NCBI GenBank assembly: GCA_030652255.1
Contig: JAUSAZ010000107.1
Location: forward strand, 33,133-97,132
Reading direction: 5' to 3'
DNA: 64,000 bases
From: Myxococcales bacterium
Lineage (GTDB): Bacteria; Myxococcota_A; Polyangia; Polyangiales; Ga0077539
The notes under the pieces were generated by a model. That model was given only the letters and a program-made list of their open reading frames with translations. It had not been told where the DNA came from and made no database searches. Below, in pieces: positions 9,301-16,743 of the stretch (the stretch's first letter is position 1; each line of letters starts with the position of its first letter). The translations under genes were made by a program, and so were the position numbers.

Positions 9301-9351
9301 TGGTCGACGAACAGCGGCCCGTACACGCTCACCTACCGCTTCGCCCCCTGA
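6322..9351 (+). CDS. Large surface lipoprotein with Asp-Ala-Gly stalk and three repeat modules
   Basis: This 1009-residue protein starts with a charged n-region (MVKKKN), a hydrophobic stretch and a lipobox-like LSACS, so it is a predicted lipoprotein. Residues about 74-153 are a tandem acidic repeat (DAGE/DAGV units), probably an extended stalk. The rest is three homologous modules of roughly 280 residues. Each has paired segments with GDxFYxFTL, TYLVAVGG and NTYYFxTCP-like motifs, resembling bacterial pre-peptidase (PPC-like) beta-sandwiches. The first two modules end with a Cys-rich motif (GGCTNLQTSATSCGTCG). No catalytic domain is visible. It is likely a cell-surface binding or scaffold protein. 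The start follows GAGGAG with suitable spacing. Confidence 0.8.
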   Translation: MVKKKNALLWLVPALALSACSDPPSANVTLDAATDDLGTTDVPTNTDTGTKRDVGNGDATRVDVVPTDNGIIPDDAADAGDDASADAGEDASADAGEDAGEDAGEDAGEDAGEDAGEDAGEDAGEDAGVDAGEDAGVDAGEDAGEDAGVVDSGVDAGADVMVVPPPVNNLPADALTLNLATPVVTVTGSTVGATNEAGCRTGGDAFYRFTLTRREVVYVNTFGSAYDTSVALTNVMGVQLTGQCNDDSECGGLQSSLTAVLDAGTYLVAVGGFNGATGAFALNFNHLPVGNGQAVAVPDTSAGVRAFTGTTAATGTVAQSCGGSGGGPENTYYFTTCPAFPSTSLVASTCGGATFDTVVEQRSTNRAAAVCADDSAGCGARSASAATLPAGAGLHTVYVDGFNASALGAYSLSLAFGGCAAGQTLCTTGGCTNLQTSATSCGTCGNACAAGLSCNAGACTPPPPANDLPANAVALTLATPTVTVTGSTAGSTNQAGCLSGGDVFYSFTLTSREVVWVNTFGSAYDTSVAITNAAGAQLTGQCNDDSCGGLQSSVATALDPGTYLVAVGGAGSTGAFTLNVSHLPAGNGPAVAVTNTSAGVRSFTGTTAGLSALAQSCGGSGGGPENTYFFVTCPNFAGSAVTASTCGGAAFDTVVEQRSTNRAAAVCADDTTGCGARSSSVATLPAGAGLHTVYVDGYGTTALGAYSLSVSFGGCAAGQTLCTTGGCTNLQTSATSCGTCGTVCGAGLVCTAGACSPPAPGADLPANAITLDLSTPTVTTLGSTAGATNQSGCGSGGDVYYRFTLARREVVEVDTFDTGYDSTVAITNAAGTTLTGLCADDSCSVNDGQVASVLDAGTYLVAVGGFGGASGAFTMTLRHLPVGGVTPVRIASFPTTNTAVMGTTVGGTSAFASTTCQGNAGGNDVSYWFATCPSFVSVPFTASTCTGTSFDTILTLQNTGAVAACGDDSCSTQSTVTSTLPGGANLYTLNLDGWSTNSGPYTLTYRFAP
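6541..6768 (+). repeat. In-frame 12-bp tandem repeats encoding DAGE/DAGV
   Basis: About 18 near-identical copies of a 12-base unit (gacgcgggcgaa with a few substitutions) encode Asp-Ala-Gly-Glu or Asp-Ala-Gly-Val. The unit length is a multiple of three, so slippage changes stalk length without breaking the frame. Synonymous differences (gcg/gca, gaa/gag) recur in blocks, which suggests unequal exchange or slippage of multi-unit segments. Confidence 0.9.
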
Positions 9352-9419
9352 GCGACTCCCCGTAGCACCCCTCCGGTCTCCACCGCCGGCGCCGCGCGCG
9401 TGCCTCCGCGCCGCCCCGC

Positions 9420-10670
9420 TCACCGCCGCGCGGGCGCCGGCGCAGCCATCTCCGCGCGCACCCGCATGCCTTCGACGAGCCGGTCGCTCGGCGTCACCAC
9501 CACCCGGTCGCCCTCGCCCAGGCCCGTCGCGACGGCCACCCGGTCGCCGAGGTCGCCGTCGATCTGCACCACCCGCCAGCGGATGACGCCCCCCTCGACC
9601 ACGGCCACGCGCGTCCCCTCGGCGCCCGCCACCAGCGCGGTCGCCGGCACGTACAGCGGCGCCGTGGGCGCGAGCGCCAGCGTGAGCTGCGCGTACATCC
9701 CCGCCAGCAGCGCGCGGTCGGCGTTGGGCACCCGCACCTCCGTCAGCAGCGTGCGCGTCGCGGCGTCGAGGGCCCCCGCCGTGCGCGTCACCGTCCCGGC
9801 GAAGCTGCGCCCCGGGTACTCCCGCAGCCGCACCGTCGCCGACGCGCCCGCCCGCACGCCCGGCGCGTACATCTGCGGGACGTTGACCATCACCCGCACC
9901 ACGTCGGTCTTCGACACCCGCAGCAGCGCCTGCCCCGCCGCCGAGCCCGCCGTCACCAGCTGACCCACCTCCACCGAGCGCGCCGTGATCACCCCGTCGA
10001 AGGGCGCGCGCAGCGTCGCGTAGCCCTTGAGCTCCTGGAGGCGCCGCGCGTTGGCCTCGTTGCTCGCGAGCGCCGCCTGCGCCGCCGCCACGTTGGCCTC
10101 CGCCACCTCGGCCTGCGCCCTGCGCCCGGTGGTCTCCTGCTCCGAGGCGTAGCCGCGGGTGACCAGCGCCCCGTAGCGCGTCGCCTCCGCGCGGGCGAGC
10201 GTGAGCTGCGTGCGCGCCTGCTGCAACGCCGCGCGGGCCTGACCCACCGCCGCCTGCACCTGGCGCAGCTCCTGGTCGACCTCCGGGTTGTCGATGACCG
10301 CGAGCGCCTGCCCCGCGGTCACCGCGTCGCCGAGGTCGACCGCCAGCGAGCGCAGGTACCCGCTGGTGCGGGGATAGATCTGCGCCTCCTGCACGGCCAG
10401 CACGGAGCCCGGCAGGGTCACGCCCCCGGAGCCCGCGGGCGCCCGCACCGGCCGCGCCACCACCACCCTCGCCTCGATGGCCGCGAGGCGCGCGTGGTCG
10501 TCGCGGGTCGTCACCCGCGCGCGCAGCCGGGGGAAGGCTCCGAGCGCGGTCGCCACGCCCACGGCGAGCGCGGCCGCGAGGGCGGTCGCCGCGAGGGCGC
10601 GGGGCGTCGGGCGGTGCGGCGCGGGGTCGAAGCCCTCGTCGCCTGCGTGGGCCGGTCCGTCGGGGGTCAT
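9420..10670 (-). CDS. RND efflux periplasmic adaptor (membrane fusion protein)
   Basis: This 416-residue protein has one N-terminal membrane anchor (after a short cytoplasmic tail), a biotinyl-lipoyl domain split around a coiled-coil hairpin (YPRTSGYLRSLAVDLGD ... GYATLRAPFDGVI), and beta-barrel and membrane-proximal domains. This is the HlyD/AcrA adaptor layout. It links the inner-membrane RND pump to an outer-membrane channel. Its ATG at 10670 overlaps the stop of the pump gene (ATGA), so it is the second gene of the pair. Adaptors more often precede the pump. No outer-membrane factor gene is in the window. The substrate is unknown. Confidence 0.9.
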   Translation of the reverse strand: MTPDGPAHAGDEGFDPAPHRPTPRALAATALAAALAVGVATALGAFPRLRARVTTRDDHARLAAIEARVVVARPVRAPAGSGGVTLPGSVLAVQEAQIYPRTSGYLRSLAVDLGDAVTAGQALAVIDNPEVDQELRQVQAAVGQARAALQQARTQLTLARAEATRYGALVTRGYASEQETTGRRAQAEVAEANVAAAQAALASNEANARRLQELKGYATLRAPFDGVITARSVEVGQLVTAGSAAGQALLRVSKTDVVRVMVNVPQMYAPGVRAGASATVRLREYPGRSFAGTVTRTAGALDAATRTLLTEVRVPNADRALLAGMYAQLTLALAPTAPLYVPATALVAGAEGTRVAVVEGGVIRWRVVQIDGDLGDRVAVATGLGEGDRVVVTPSDRLVEGMRVRAEMAAPAPARR

Positions 10671-13600
10671 GGGCTCACAGCCTCCAGCTCCGCCACCGGC
10701 GGCCTCGGCGGCGAGCGGCGCAGCGCGCTGTACACCACCGGCACGAAGAAGAGCGTGGCCAGCGTCGCGAGGCACAGCCCGCCGATGACCGCGCGGCCGA
10801 GCGGCGCGTTCTGCTCGCCGCCCTCGCCCAGCCCGAGGGACATCGGGAGCATCCCGAGCACCATCGCCAGGGCGGTCATGAGCACCGGGCGCAGGCGCGT
10901 GACGCCCGCGAGCCAGGCCGCCCGACGAGCGTCGGCGCCCTCCGCCCGCTGGTCGTTGGCGAAGGTCACCATCAGGATGCTGTTGGACGTCGCCACGCCG
11001 ATGCTCATGATCGCCCCCATGAGCGCGGGCACCGACACCGTGGTGCGCGACGCGAAGAGCATCCAGCAGATGCCCGCGAGCGCCCCCGGCAGCGCCGCCA
11101 GGATGATCACCGGGTCGACCCAGGACTGGAAGTTCACCACCAGCAGCAGGTAGACCAGCACGATGGCGAAGCCGATGCCGTAGGCGAGGCCGCGGAAGCT
11201 CGACGCCATGCTCTCCACCTGGCCGCGCACCGTGATGGTGGTGCCGCGCGGGAGGCGCCTCCGCTCGCCTGCGATGATGCGGTCGACCTCGTCGGCCACG
11301 GCGCCGAGGTCGGTGCCCTGCACGCTCGCGAGCACGTCGTAGGTGGAGGCGACGTTGTAGTGGGTGATGTTCACGGGCTGCGCGTCGCGGCGCACCGTGG
11401 CCAGGTTGCCGAGGGTCTGCACCGCCCCGCCGCCGGGGCCCACCACCGGGGTGGCGCGGAGCGCGTCGAGCGAGTCGACGTTGTACTGCGGCGTCTGGAC
11501 GGCCACGAGGTACTGCACCCCGCGCCGCGGGTCGAGCCAGAAGCTCGGCGCGACCGCGCTGTTGGAGCTGAGCGACACGAGCACGCTGTTGGCCACGTCG
11601 CGCTCGGTGAGGCCCTGCTGGCTGGCCTCGACGCGGTCGACGTCGAGGCGCAGCGCGGGGGCCCCGAGGCTCTGCTGGAGGTGCACGTCGACGGCGCCGG
11701 GCACCCGGGCGAGCGCGGCGCGCAGCCGGTGGGCCACGCGGAGGTTCTCGACCCGGTTGCCCGGCGGGCCGCTCACCTGGATGTCGATGGGCGCCGAGAG
11801 GCCGAAGTTGAGCACCTGGGTGGTGATGTCCGGCGCGAGGAAGAAGATCTCGAAGGTGGGGAAGCGCTCGGCGAAGCGCTCGCGCAGGGCCTTCACGTAG
11901 CCCGCGGTGGGTCCGTGGTGCTCCGGGTCGAGGGCCACCATGATCTCGCCGTCGGCGGCGGAGACCATCGACGGGTCGCCGAGCGCGAGGTTGATCCCGC
12001 TGTTGGGCACGCCGATGTTGTCGAGCATGGTGACGATCTCGCGGCGGGGGATCACCCGGCGGATCTCCTCCTCGACGAGCGAGAACTGCCGCGCCGTCTC
12101 GTCGAGGCGCATCCCCGGGGGACAGCGCACGTGCATCCGGATCTGGCCCGCGTCGACGGCCGGGAAGAAGTCCCGACCGAGGTGGGGATAGAGGGCGAGG
12201 CAGCTGGCCACCACGAAGGCGCCGAAGAGGGCGGAGACGAGCCCGCGGCGCTCGAGGGCGAGGGCGAGGTAGCCGCCGTACGCGCGGCGGAGGCGCTCGA
12301 AGAAGGCGTTGAAGCGGAGGTGGGCGCGCCACGCGAGGTCCTCGCGGCGGGACGAGGGTTCGCCGGTGTAGCGGTGCAGCTCGGCGCCGAGGAGGTGCTG
12401 CATCATCGTGGGCACCAGCGTCCGCGAGAGCAGGTACGAGGTCATCATGGCGAAGACCACGGCCATGGCGAGCGGGGTGAAGAGCGAGCGCGCGGCGCCG
12501 GTGATGAACACCACCGGCACGAACACGATGCAGATGGAGAGCGTGGCCACGAAGGCGGGCGTGGCGATCTGCTGGGCGCCGTCGAGGATGGCGCGCACGA
12601 GGGGTTTGCGCTGCGCGATGTTGCGGTGGACGTTCTCGATCTCGACGGTGGCGTCGTCGACCAGGATGCCGACGGCGAGCGAGAGGCCGCCCAGGGTCAT
12701 GAGGTTGAGGGTCTGGCCCAGCGCCGCCAGCGCCATGATCGACACCAGGATGGAGAGGGGGATGCTCACCAGCACGATGAGGGTGCTGCGCCAGCTGCCC
12801 AGGAAGAGCAGGATCATCAGGGCCGTGAGCCCGGCGGCGATGGCGCCCTCCTTGACGACGCCGTCCACCGCGGCGCGCACGAAGATCGACTGATCGAAGA
12901 GCAGGTCGAGGTGGTACTCCGGCGGCAGCGTGGGGAGCACCTCGGGGAGCGCGCGGCGGATGCGCGCGACGATGTCGAGGGTCGACGCGCCGCCGGCCTT
13001 GAGCACGCTGAGCAGCACGCCGTTGCGTCCGTTGTTGCGGACGAGGTTGGTCTGCGGCGCGAAGCCGTCGCGCACCTGGGCGACGTCGCCGATGGTGACG
13101 GTGGCGCCGCGCACGGTGGCGATGGGGAGCGCGGCGAGGTCTCGCAGGGTCTCCGGGCTGCTGTTGAGCCGGACGCCGAGCTCCTGCGCGCCGAGCTTCA
13201 CGGTCCCGGAGGGGAGCACGAGGTTCTGGAGGCTGAGGGCGTTGGAGACGTCGTTGGGCGCGAGGCCGAGGGCGTGCAGCCGCGCGAGGTCGATGTCGAC
13301 CATGATCTGCCGCTGCTTGCCGCCGTAGGGGAAGGGCATCTGGGCGCCCTGCACGGTGGCGAGGCCGGTGCGCAGGCCCGTGTTGGTGAGGTCGAAGAGC
13401 GCCTGCTCGGGGAGGGTCTCGGAGTGCACCGAGGCCTGGAGGATGGGCACGTTGGAGGCGCTGTACTGGATGATGAGCGGCGGGGTCATGCCGGGCGGAA
13501 ACTGCCGCACGACGGTCTGCGAGATGGCGGTGACCTGCGCCGTGGCGGCCTCGATGCGCGTGCCCGGGTGGAAGAAGATCTTGACGATGCCGTAGCCCGC

Positions 13601-13858
13601 GAGGGTCTGGCTCTCGATGTGCTCGACGCCGCTCACCGTGGTGGTGACCGCGCGCTCGTAGTTGGTGGTGACCCGCCGCTCCATCTCCTCGGCGGGCAGT
13701 CCGCCGTACTGCCAGACGACGGCGACGACGGGGATGTCGATCTCCGGGAAGATGTCCGTCGCCATGCGGGTGATGGCGAAGATGCCGCCGAGCACGATGA
13801 GCATCGCCATCACGACGAAGGTGTACGGGCGGCGTAGCGCGAGGCGGACGATCCACAT
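10667..13858 (-). CDS. RND family efflux transporter permease (AcrB/MdtB type)
   Basis: This 1063-residue inner-membrane pump has the full RND architecture: TM1 (RPYTFVVMAMLIVLGGIFAI), a first periplasmic loop, a TM2-TM6 block, a second loop and the C-terminal TM block. TM4 contains the proton-relay Asp pair in LAVGILVDDATVEIENV. The cytoplasmic motif NRxxAxxxG-like region is present, and the C-terminal half has IMSIGVATSNSILMV. The sequence most resembles hydrophobe/multidrug exporters (HAE group) rather than CusA metal pumps. The ATG at 13858 was chosen at MWIVRLALRRPY; longer in-frame upstream codons are low-complexity. It is probably driven by proton motive force with the adaptor encoded just downstream. 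Confidence 0.92.
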   Translation of the reverse strand: MWIVRLALRRPYTFVVMAMLIVLGGIFAITRMATDIFPEIDIPVVAVVWQYGGLPAEEMERRVTTNYERAVTTTVSGVEHIESQTLAGYGIVKIFFHPGTRIEAATAQVTAISQTVVRQFPPGMTPPLIIQYSASNVPILQASVHSETLPEQALFDLTNTGLRTGLATVQGAQMPFPYGGKQRQIMVDIDLARLHALGLAPNDVSNALSLQNLVLPSGTVKLGAQELGVRLNSSPETLRDLAALPIATVRGATVTIGDVAQVRDGFAPQTNLVRNNGRNGVLLSVLKAGGASTLDIVARIRRALPEVLPTLPPEYHLDLLFDQSIFVRAAVDGVVKEGAIAAGLTALMILLFLGSWRSTLIVLVSIPLSILVSIMALAALGQTLNLMTLGGLSLAVGILVDDATVEIENVHRNIAQRKPLVRAILDGAQQIATPAFVATLSICIVFVPVVFITGAARSLFTPLAMAVVFAMMTSYLLSRTLVPTMMQHLLGAELHRYTGEPSSRREDLAWRAHLRFNAFFERLRRAYGGYLALALERRGLVSALFGAFVVASCLALYPHLGRDFFPAVDAGQIRMHVRCPPGMRLDETARQFSLVEEEIRRVIPRREIVTMLDNIGVPNSGINLALGDPSMVSAADGEIMVALDPEHHGPTAGYVKALRERFAERFPTFEIFFLAPDITTQVLNFGLSAPIDIQVSGPPGNRVENLRVAHRLRAALARVPGAVDVHLQQSLGAPALRLDVDRVEASQQGLTERDVANSVLVSLSSNSAVAPSFWLDPRRGVQYLVAVQTPQYNVDSLDALRATPVVGPGGGAVQTLGNLATVRRDAQPVNITHYNVASTYDVLASVQGTDLGAVADEVDRIIAGERRRLPRGTTITVRGQVESMASSFRGLAYGIGFAIVLVYLLLVVNFQSWVDPVIILAALPGALAGICWMLFASRTTVSVPALMGAIMSIGVATSNSILMVTFANDQRAEGADARRAAWLAGVTRLRPVLMTALAMVLGMLPMSLGLGEGGEQNAPLGRAVIGGLCLATLATLFFVPVVYSALRRSPPRPPVAELEAVSP

Positions 13859-14033
13859 GGCGGGGGGGCTCTGGTCTCCTGCGAGCGCGGGCTGGTTGTG
13901 GGCGGCGACCGCGGCGCTGCCGGGTGTAGTTCCCGACGGCGGCGACCGCAACGATGACGGACGGAGTCCATCGCCGCCCGCGGGCTGCGCGCCACACGCT
14001 CGGGCGCAGCGCAACGAAGGTCGCAGGGAGAAT

Positions 14034-14699
14034 TCAGGTCGGCGGGAGTCGCTCCCGCAGGGCCGCCGCGAAGGGCGCGAACCCTCCGGGGCAGTGGCGT
14101 TCGAGCTCGGTGACGTCGGTGAGCGCCGCGACCTCCTGCCGTAGCTGGATGCCGTCGGGGCGGTGGGCGAACTCCTGGGCCAGGCGCATGAGGAGGTCCT
14201 TCGGGCGCTTCGCCGCCTCGTCGCTGTTCTGGTAGAGCGCCTCGACACGCCCGGGCTGGTACTTCTTCGTGAGCTGGCCTGGCGTGACGCCGAGCGCCGA
14301 CGCGAGGGCCGTCGGGGCGCCCAGGGTCCAGGCCTCGATGGAGTTCACCGCGACACCGCCGACCACCGGGAGCTCGGGCGCGTGGACCTGCGCGCAGGCG
14401 TCGCGCAGGGCGGCTGTGCGAGCGTCGTCGTTGTCCCGGTCGATCACCGCGACCAGCGCGGCGCAGTCGTAGGTCCGCTCCGCGACCAGGGCGGCGGCCT
14501 TCAGCTTGCGGGAGACGACGTGCTCACGCTTCGTCGAGAAGAGCGGGATCGTCTTCCAGTGGCGTGCCGGAGAGTCCTTGGCGATGTGCGGGCACAGCCG
14601 ACGCGCCAGCATCTGGACGACGCCCTCGAAGGGGGCCCCCATGCTCTCGACGTCACGCCCGACGTCGTGCGGTCCGTCGCCGACGAAGAGCACCCTCAC
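14034..14699 (-). CDS. TOPRIM-like protein (DUF4276-type), partner of AAA ATPase
   Basis: This 221-residue protein starts at a GTG at 14699 that overlaps the stop of the ATPase gene (GTGA). Its opening FVGDGPHDVG, the AVIDRDNDD segment and the NSIEAWTLG motif fit the TOPRIM-like acidic pattern (E/D, DxD, E) seen in DUF4276 and OLD-type nucleases. In known two-gene defence pairs, such as OLD-like and PARIS-type systems, an AAA ATPase is coupled to a TOPRIM effector that cuts nucleic acid. Whether this protein is a nuclease is inference; the first acidic residue is Asp rather than the usual Glu. No signal peptide is present, so it is cytoplasmic. Confidence 0.6.
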   Translation of the reverse strand: MRVLFVGDGPHDVGRDVESMGAPFEGVVQMLARRLCPHIAKDSPARHWKTIPLFSTKREHVVSRKLKAAALVAERTYDCAALVAVIDRDNDDARTAALRDACAQVHAPELPVVGGVAVNSIEAWTLGAPTALASALGVTPGQLTKKYQPGRVEALYQNSDEAAKRPKDLLMRLAQEFAHRPDGIQLRQEVAALTDVTELERHCPGGFAPFAAALRERLPPT

Positions 14700-15841
14700 G
14701 GCGTGGCGCCCTTGAGGAGTCCTTCCTCGCCGAGCAGGTACCAGAGCTCACCGATGCCGAACTCGTCGAGGTGTTTCTTGATGTCCGGGAGCTCGTCGAA
14801 GTTCTTCACCGTCGTCCCGCCTTCGAGGGTGCGGGTCACGAGGCGTACCTCCTCCGGCTGCGCCTCGTTGAGCAGGATCGGGTTGTGGGTTGTGACGATC
14901 ACCTGCCGCGGGCGGTTGCCGACCTTGCCCGTGCTGATGTCCCGGAAGAGCTGGATGACCGCCTTGAGGCGCTTGGGATGGAGCCCGTTCTCGGGCTCCT
15001 CGATGAGCAGGATCTCCGGCGTGTCGCCGTAGACCAGCGCCAGGTAGGCGGTGAGGAGAAGCGCACCTTCGGACGCCTGGGCCGCAGGGATGCGCACCTT
15101 CGAGCCGTTGCTCTTGAGCACGAAGTCCAGCGCCTTGGCCGGGGTCTTCTCATCGATCATCACGGTCCGAAGGGAGATTCCCTGGAGGGGAGGAACAAGC
15201 TGACGAAGAGTGTCTTCGATAGCAGCGAAGGCGTCGCGGTCCTCCCCGACGATTCGGTCGAGAACCGCGGCAAGGTGGTGGCCGCGCGACGACAGTACCG
15301 GCGACTCAGCGATCGGCTGAAGCTCGCGCAGCGCTGTCGTGTCGAAGTGATAGCGCCTCGACGAACGTAGGGCCCTTCGCACCAGCTCTAGGCGCGCTTG
15401 ATTTCGTGCATCGCGAAACCGCGCCGCCGCGAGCAGCGGAGTCTCCACGCTGCCCTCCGATTCGGCGCCGCTGGCATCGAACAGCGTCGCATTGCCTTGC
15501 GCTACCCGGGCGACCGAACGGCCCTGAACGCCGATGGTCTCCTCAAAGACATGACCACTCGTGGTCAGCATCTTCAACGTGTAGACGTAAGGATCACCTG
15601 AAGAACTCCCGGTCAGGTTCCACCCGAACCGCTCTGCGCTCCCCATCCAGGCGAGCTCCCCCATCGACTTGGCGCCCAGTTCCTCCAGCGCCTCCTCCCG
15701 CGTCCGCCCGAGGAAGCGAATCGCGTCCAGGATGCTGCTCTTCCCGCTGTCGTTGGGCCCGATGAGCACCGTGAAGGGTCGCAGCGTCAGCTTCGTGTCC
15801 TTCAGCGACTTGAACCCCTGGACGTGCAGCGTCTCGATCAT
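14696..15841 (-). CDS. OLD/RecF-like AAA ATPase (AAA_15/AAA_21 type)
   Basis: This 381-residue ABC-class ATPase opens with IETLHVQGFKSLKDTKLTL, then Walker A GPNDSGKSS. It lacks a long coiled coil and carries the ASEGALLL signature, Walker B EILLIEEPENGLHP and the H-loop VTTHNPILL. This is the standalone ATPase family found next to TOPRIM or other effectors in anti-phage modules. The ATG at 15841 gives the canonical start; an in-frame extension to 15874 is possible but lacks homology. It forms a tight two-gene unit with the TOPRIM-like gene and is divergent from a TSUP transporter 84 bp away. Confidence 0.85.
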   Translation of the reverse strand: MIETLHVQGFKSLKDTKLTLRPFTVLIGPNDSGKSSILDAIRFLGRTREEALEELGAKSMGELAWMGSAERFGWNLTGSSSGDPYVYTLKMLTTSGHVFEETIGVQGRSVARVAQGNATLFDASGAESEGSVETPLLAAARFRDARNQARLELVRRALRSSRRYHFDTTALRELQPIAESPVLSSRGHHLAAVLDRIVGEDRDAFAAIEDTLRQLVPPLQGISLRTVMIDEKTPAKALDFVLKSNGSKVRIPAAQASEGALLLTAYLALVYGDTPEILLIEEPENGLHPKRLKAVIQLFRDISTGKVGNRPRQVIVTTHNPILLNEAQPEEVRLVTRTLEGGTTVKNFDELPDIKKHLDEFGIGELWYLLGEEGLLKGATP

Positions 15842-15925
15842 CGCCGCCCACGCTACGACGCCCCGCGGCCCCACGCCGCAACTTCGACGGTCGCCGCGCT
15901 CGCACCCGTGCTAGGCGCACCCCGC

Positions 15926-16702
15926 GTGTGGTCCTCCGTCGCCCCGTGGGTCTCCTACCTCGCCAGCGGCTTCGTCGCGGGCGCCGTCAACTCCGTCGCG
16001 GGCGGCGGCAGCATGCTCACCTTCCCCACGCTGCTCGCCTTCGGGATGGCGCCCATCACGGCCAACGCCACCAACACCGTCGCCCTCATCCCGGGCTCCG
16101 CCAGCGCCTTCTGGGGCTACCGCGACGCCCTCGCCGGGTCGCGCTCCCTCGTGCTCGCCATGGCCCTGCCCAGCCTCGTCGGCGGCGTGCTCGGAGCCTC
16201 GCTCGCCCTGCGCGCCGGCGACGCGCGCTTCACCGCCCTCGTGCCGTGGCTGCTGCTCGGGGCCACCGGGCTCTTCGCCCTCCACGAGCCCCTCGCGCGC
16301 TTCCTCAAGCTCGCCCACGACGCCCCCCGCAGCCGCGCCTCGTGGGCGGCGCTCATGCTCTTCCAGGTCGCGGTGGCCACCTACGGCGGGTTCTTCGGCG
16401 CGGGCATCGGCATCCTGATGCTCGCCGCGCTCGGGCTCATGGGCGTGCGCGACGTCCACCGCGCCAACGGCCTCAAGAACCTCGCGGCCGTCTGCATCAA
16501 CGGCGTCGCCGCCCTCACCTTCGTCGCCGGCGGGCGCGTCGCCTGGACCGAAGCCGCCGTCATGGCCACCGGCGCCCTCCTCGGCGGGGCCATCGGCGCC
16601 GGCACCGCCCGCCGGGTGGGCCCCCGCGCCGTCCGCCGCGCCGTGATGGCCATCGGCGTCGCCCTCGCGCTGGCGATGTTCGCGCGCCGCCTCCGCGCCT
16701 GA
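15926..16702 (+). CDS. TSUP/TauE-SafE family membrane transporter
   Basis: This 258-residue protein has about eight hydrophobic segments and the two-fold repeat of the TSUP family: GFVAGAVNSVAGGGSMLTFP in the first half and GGFFGAGIGILMLAALGLMG in the second. TSUP proteins move sulfite, sulfonates or other organic acids across the inner membrane; the substrate here is unknown. A GTG start at 15926 (WSSVAPWVSYLASG) is preferred because it places the first membrane helix at the N-terminus. A GTG at 15908 is an alternative. The gene converges with the radical SAM gene. Confidence 0.85.
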   Translation: MWSSVAPWVSYLASGFVAGAVNSVAGGGSMLTFPTLLAFGMAPITANATNTVALIPGSASAFWGYRDALAGSRSLVLAMALPSLVGGVLGASLALRAGDARFTALVPWLLLGATGLFALHEPLARFLKLAHDAPRSRASWAALMLFQVAVATYGGFFGAGIGILMLAALGLMGVRDVHRANGLKNLAAVCINGVAALTFVAGGRVAWTEAAVMATGALLGGAIGAGTARRVGPRAVRRAVMAIGVALALAMFARRLRA

Positions 16703-16743
16703 CCCCTCCACCCGCGCCCGTTGTGCGCGCGCCCGGCGATGGG

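Noticed and set aside
6055..9423. An 1122-codon minus-strand frame with regular repeats
   Set aside because: The repeats simply reflect the tandem modules of the plus-strand lipoprotein; no domain is encoded.
13859..14033. Extension of the RND pump gene upstream of 13858
   Set aside because: The frame stays open but is Arg/Ser/Pro-rich and unlike RND N-termini, which begin with a short cytoplasmic segment and TM1 as encoded from 13858.
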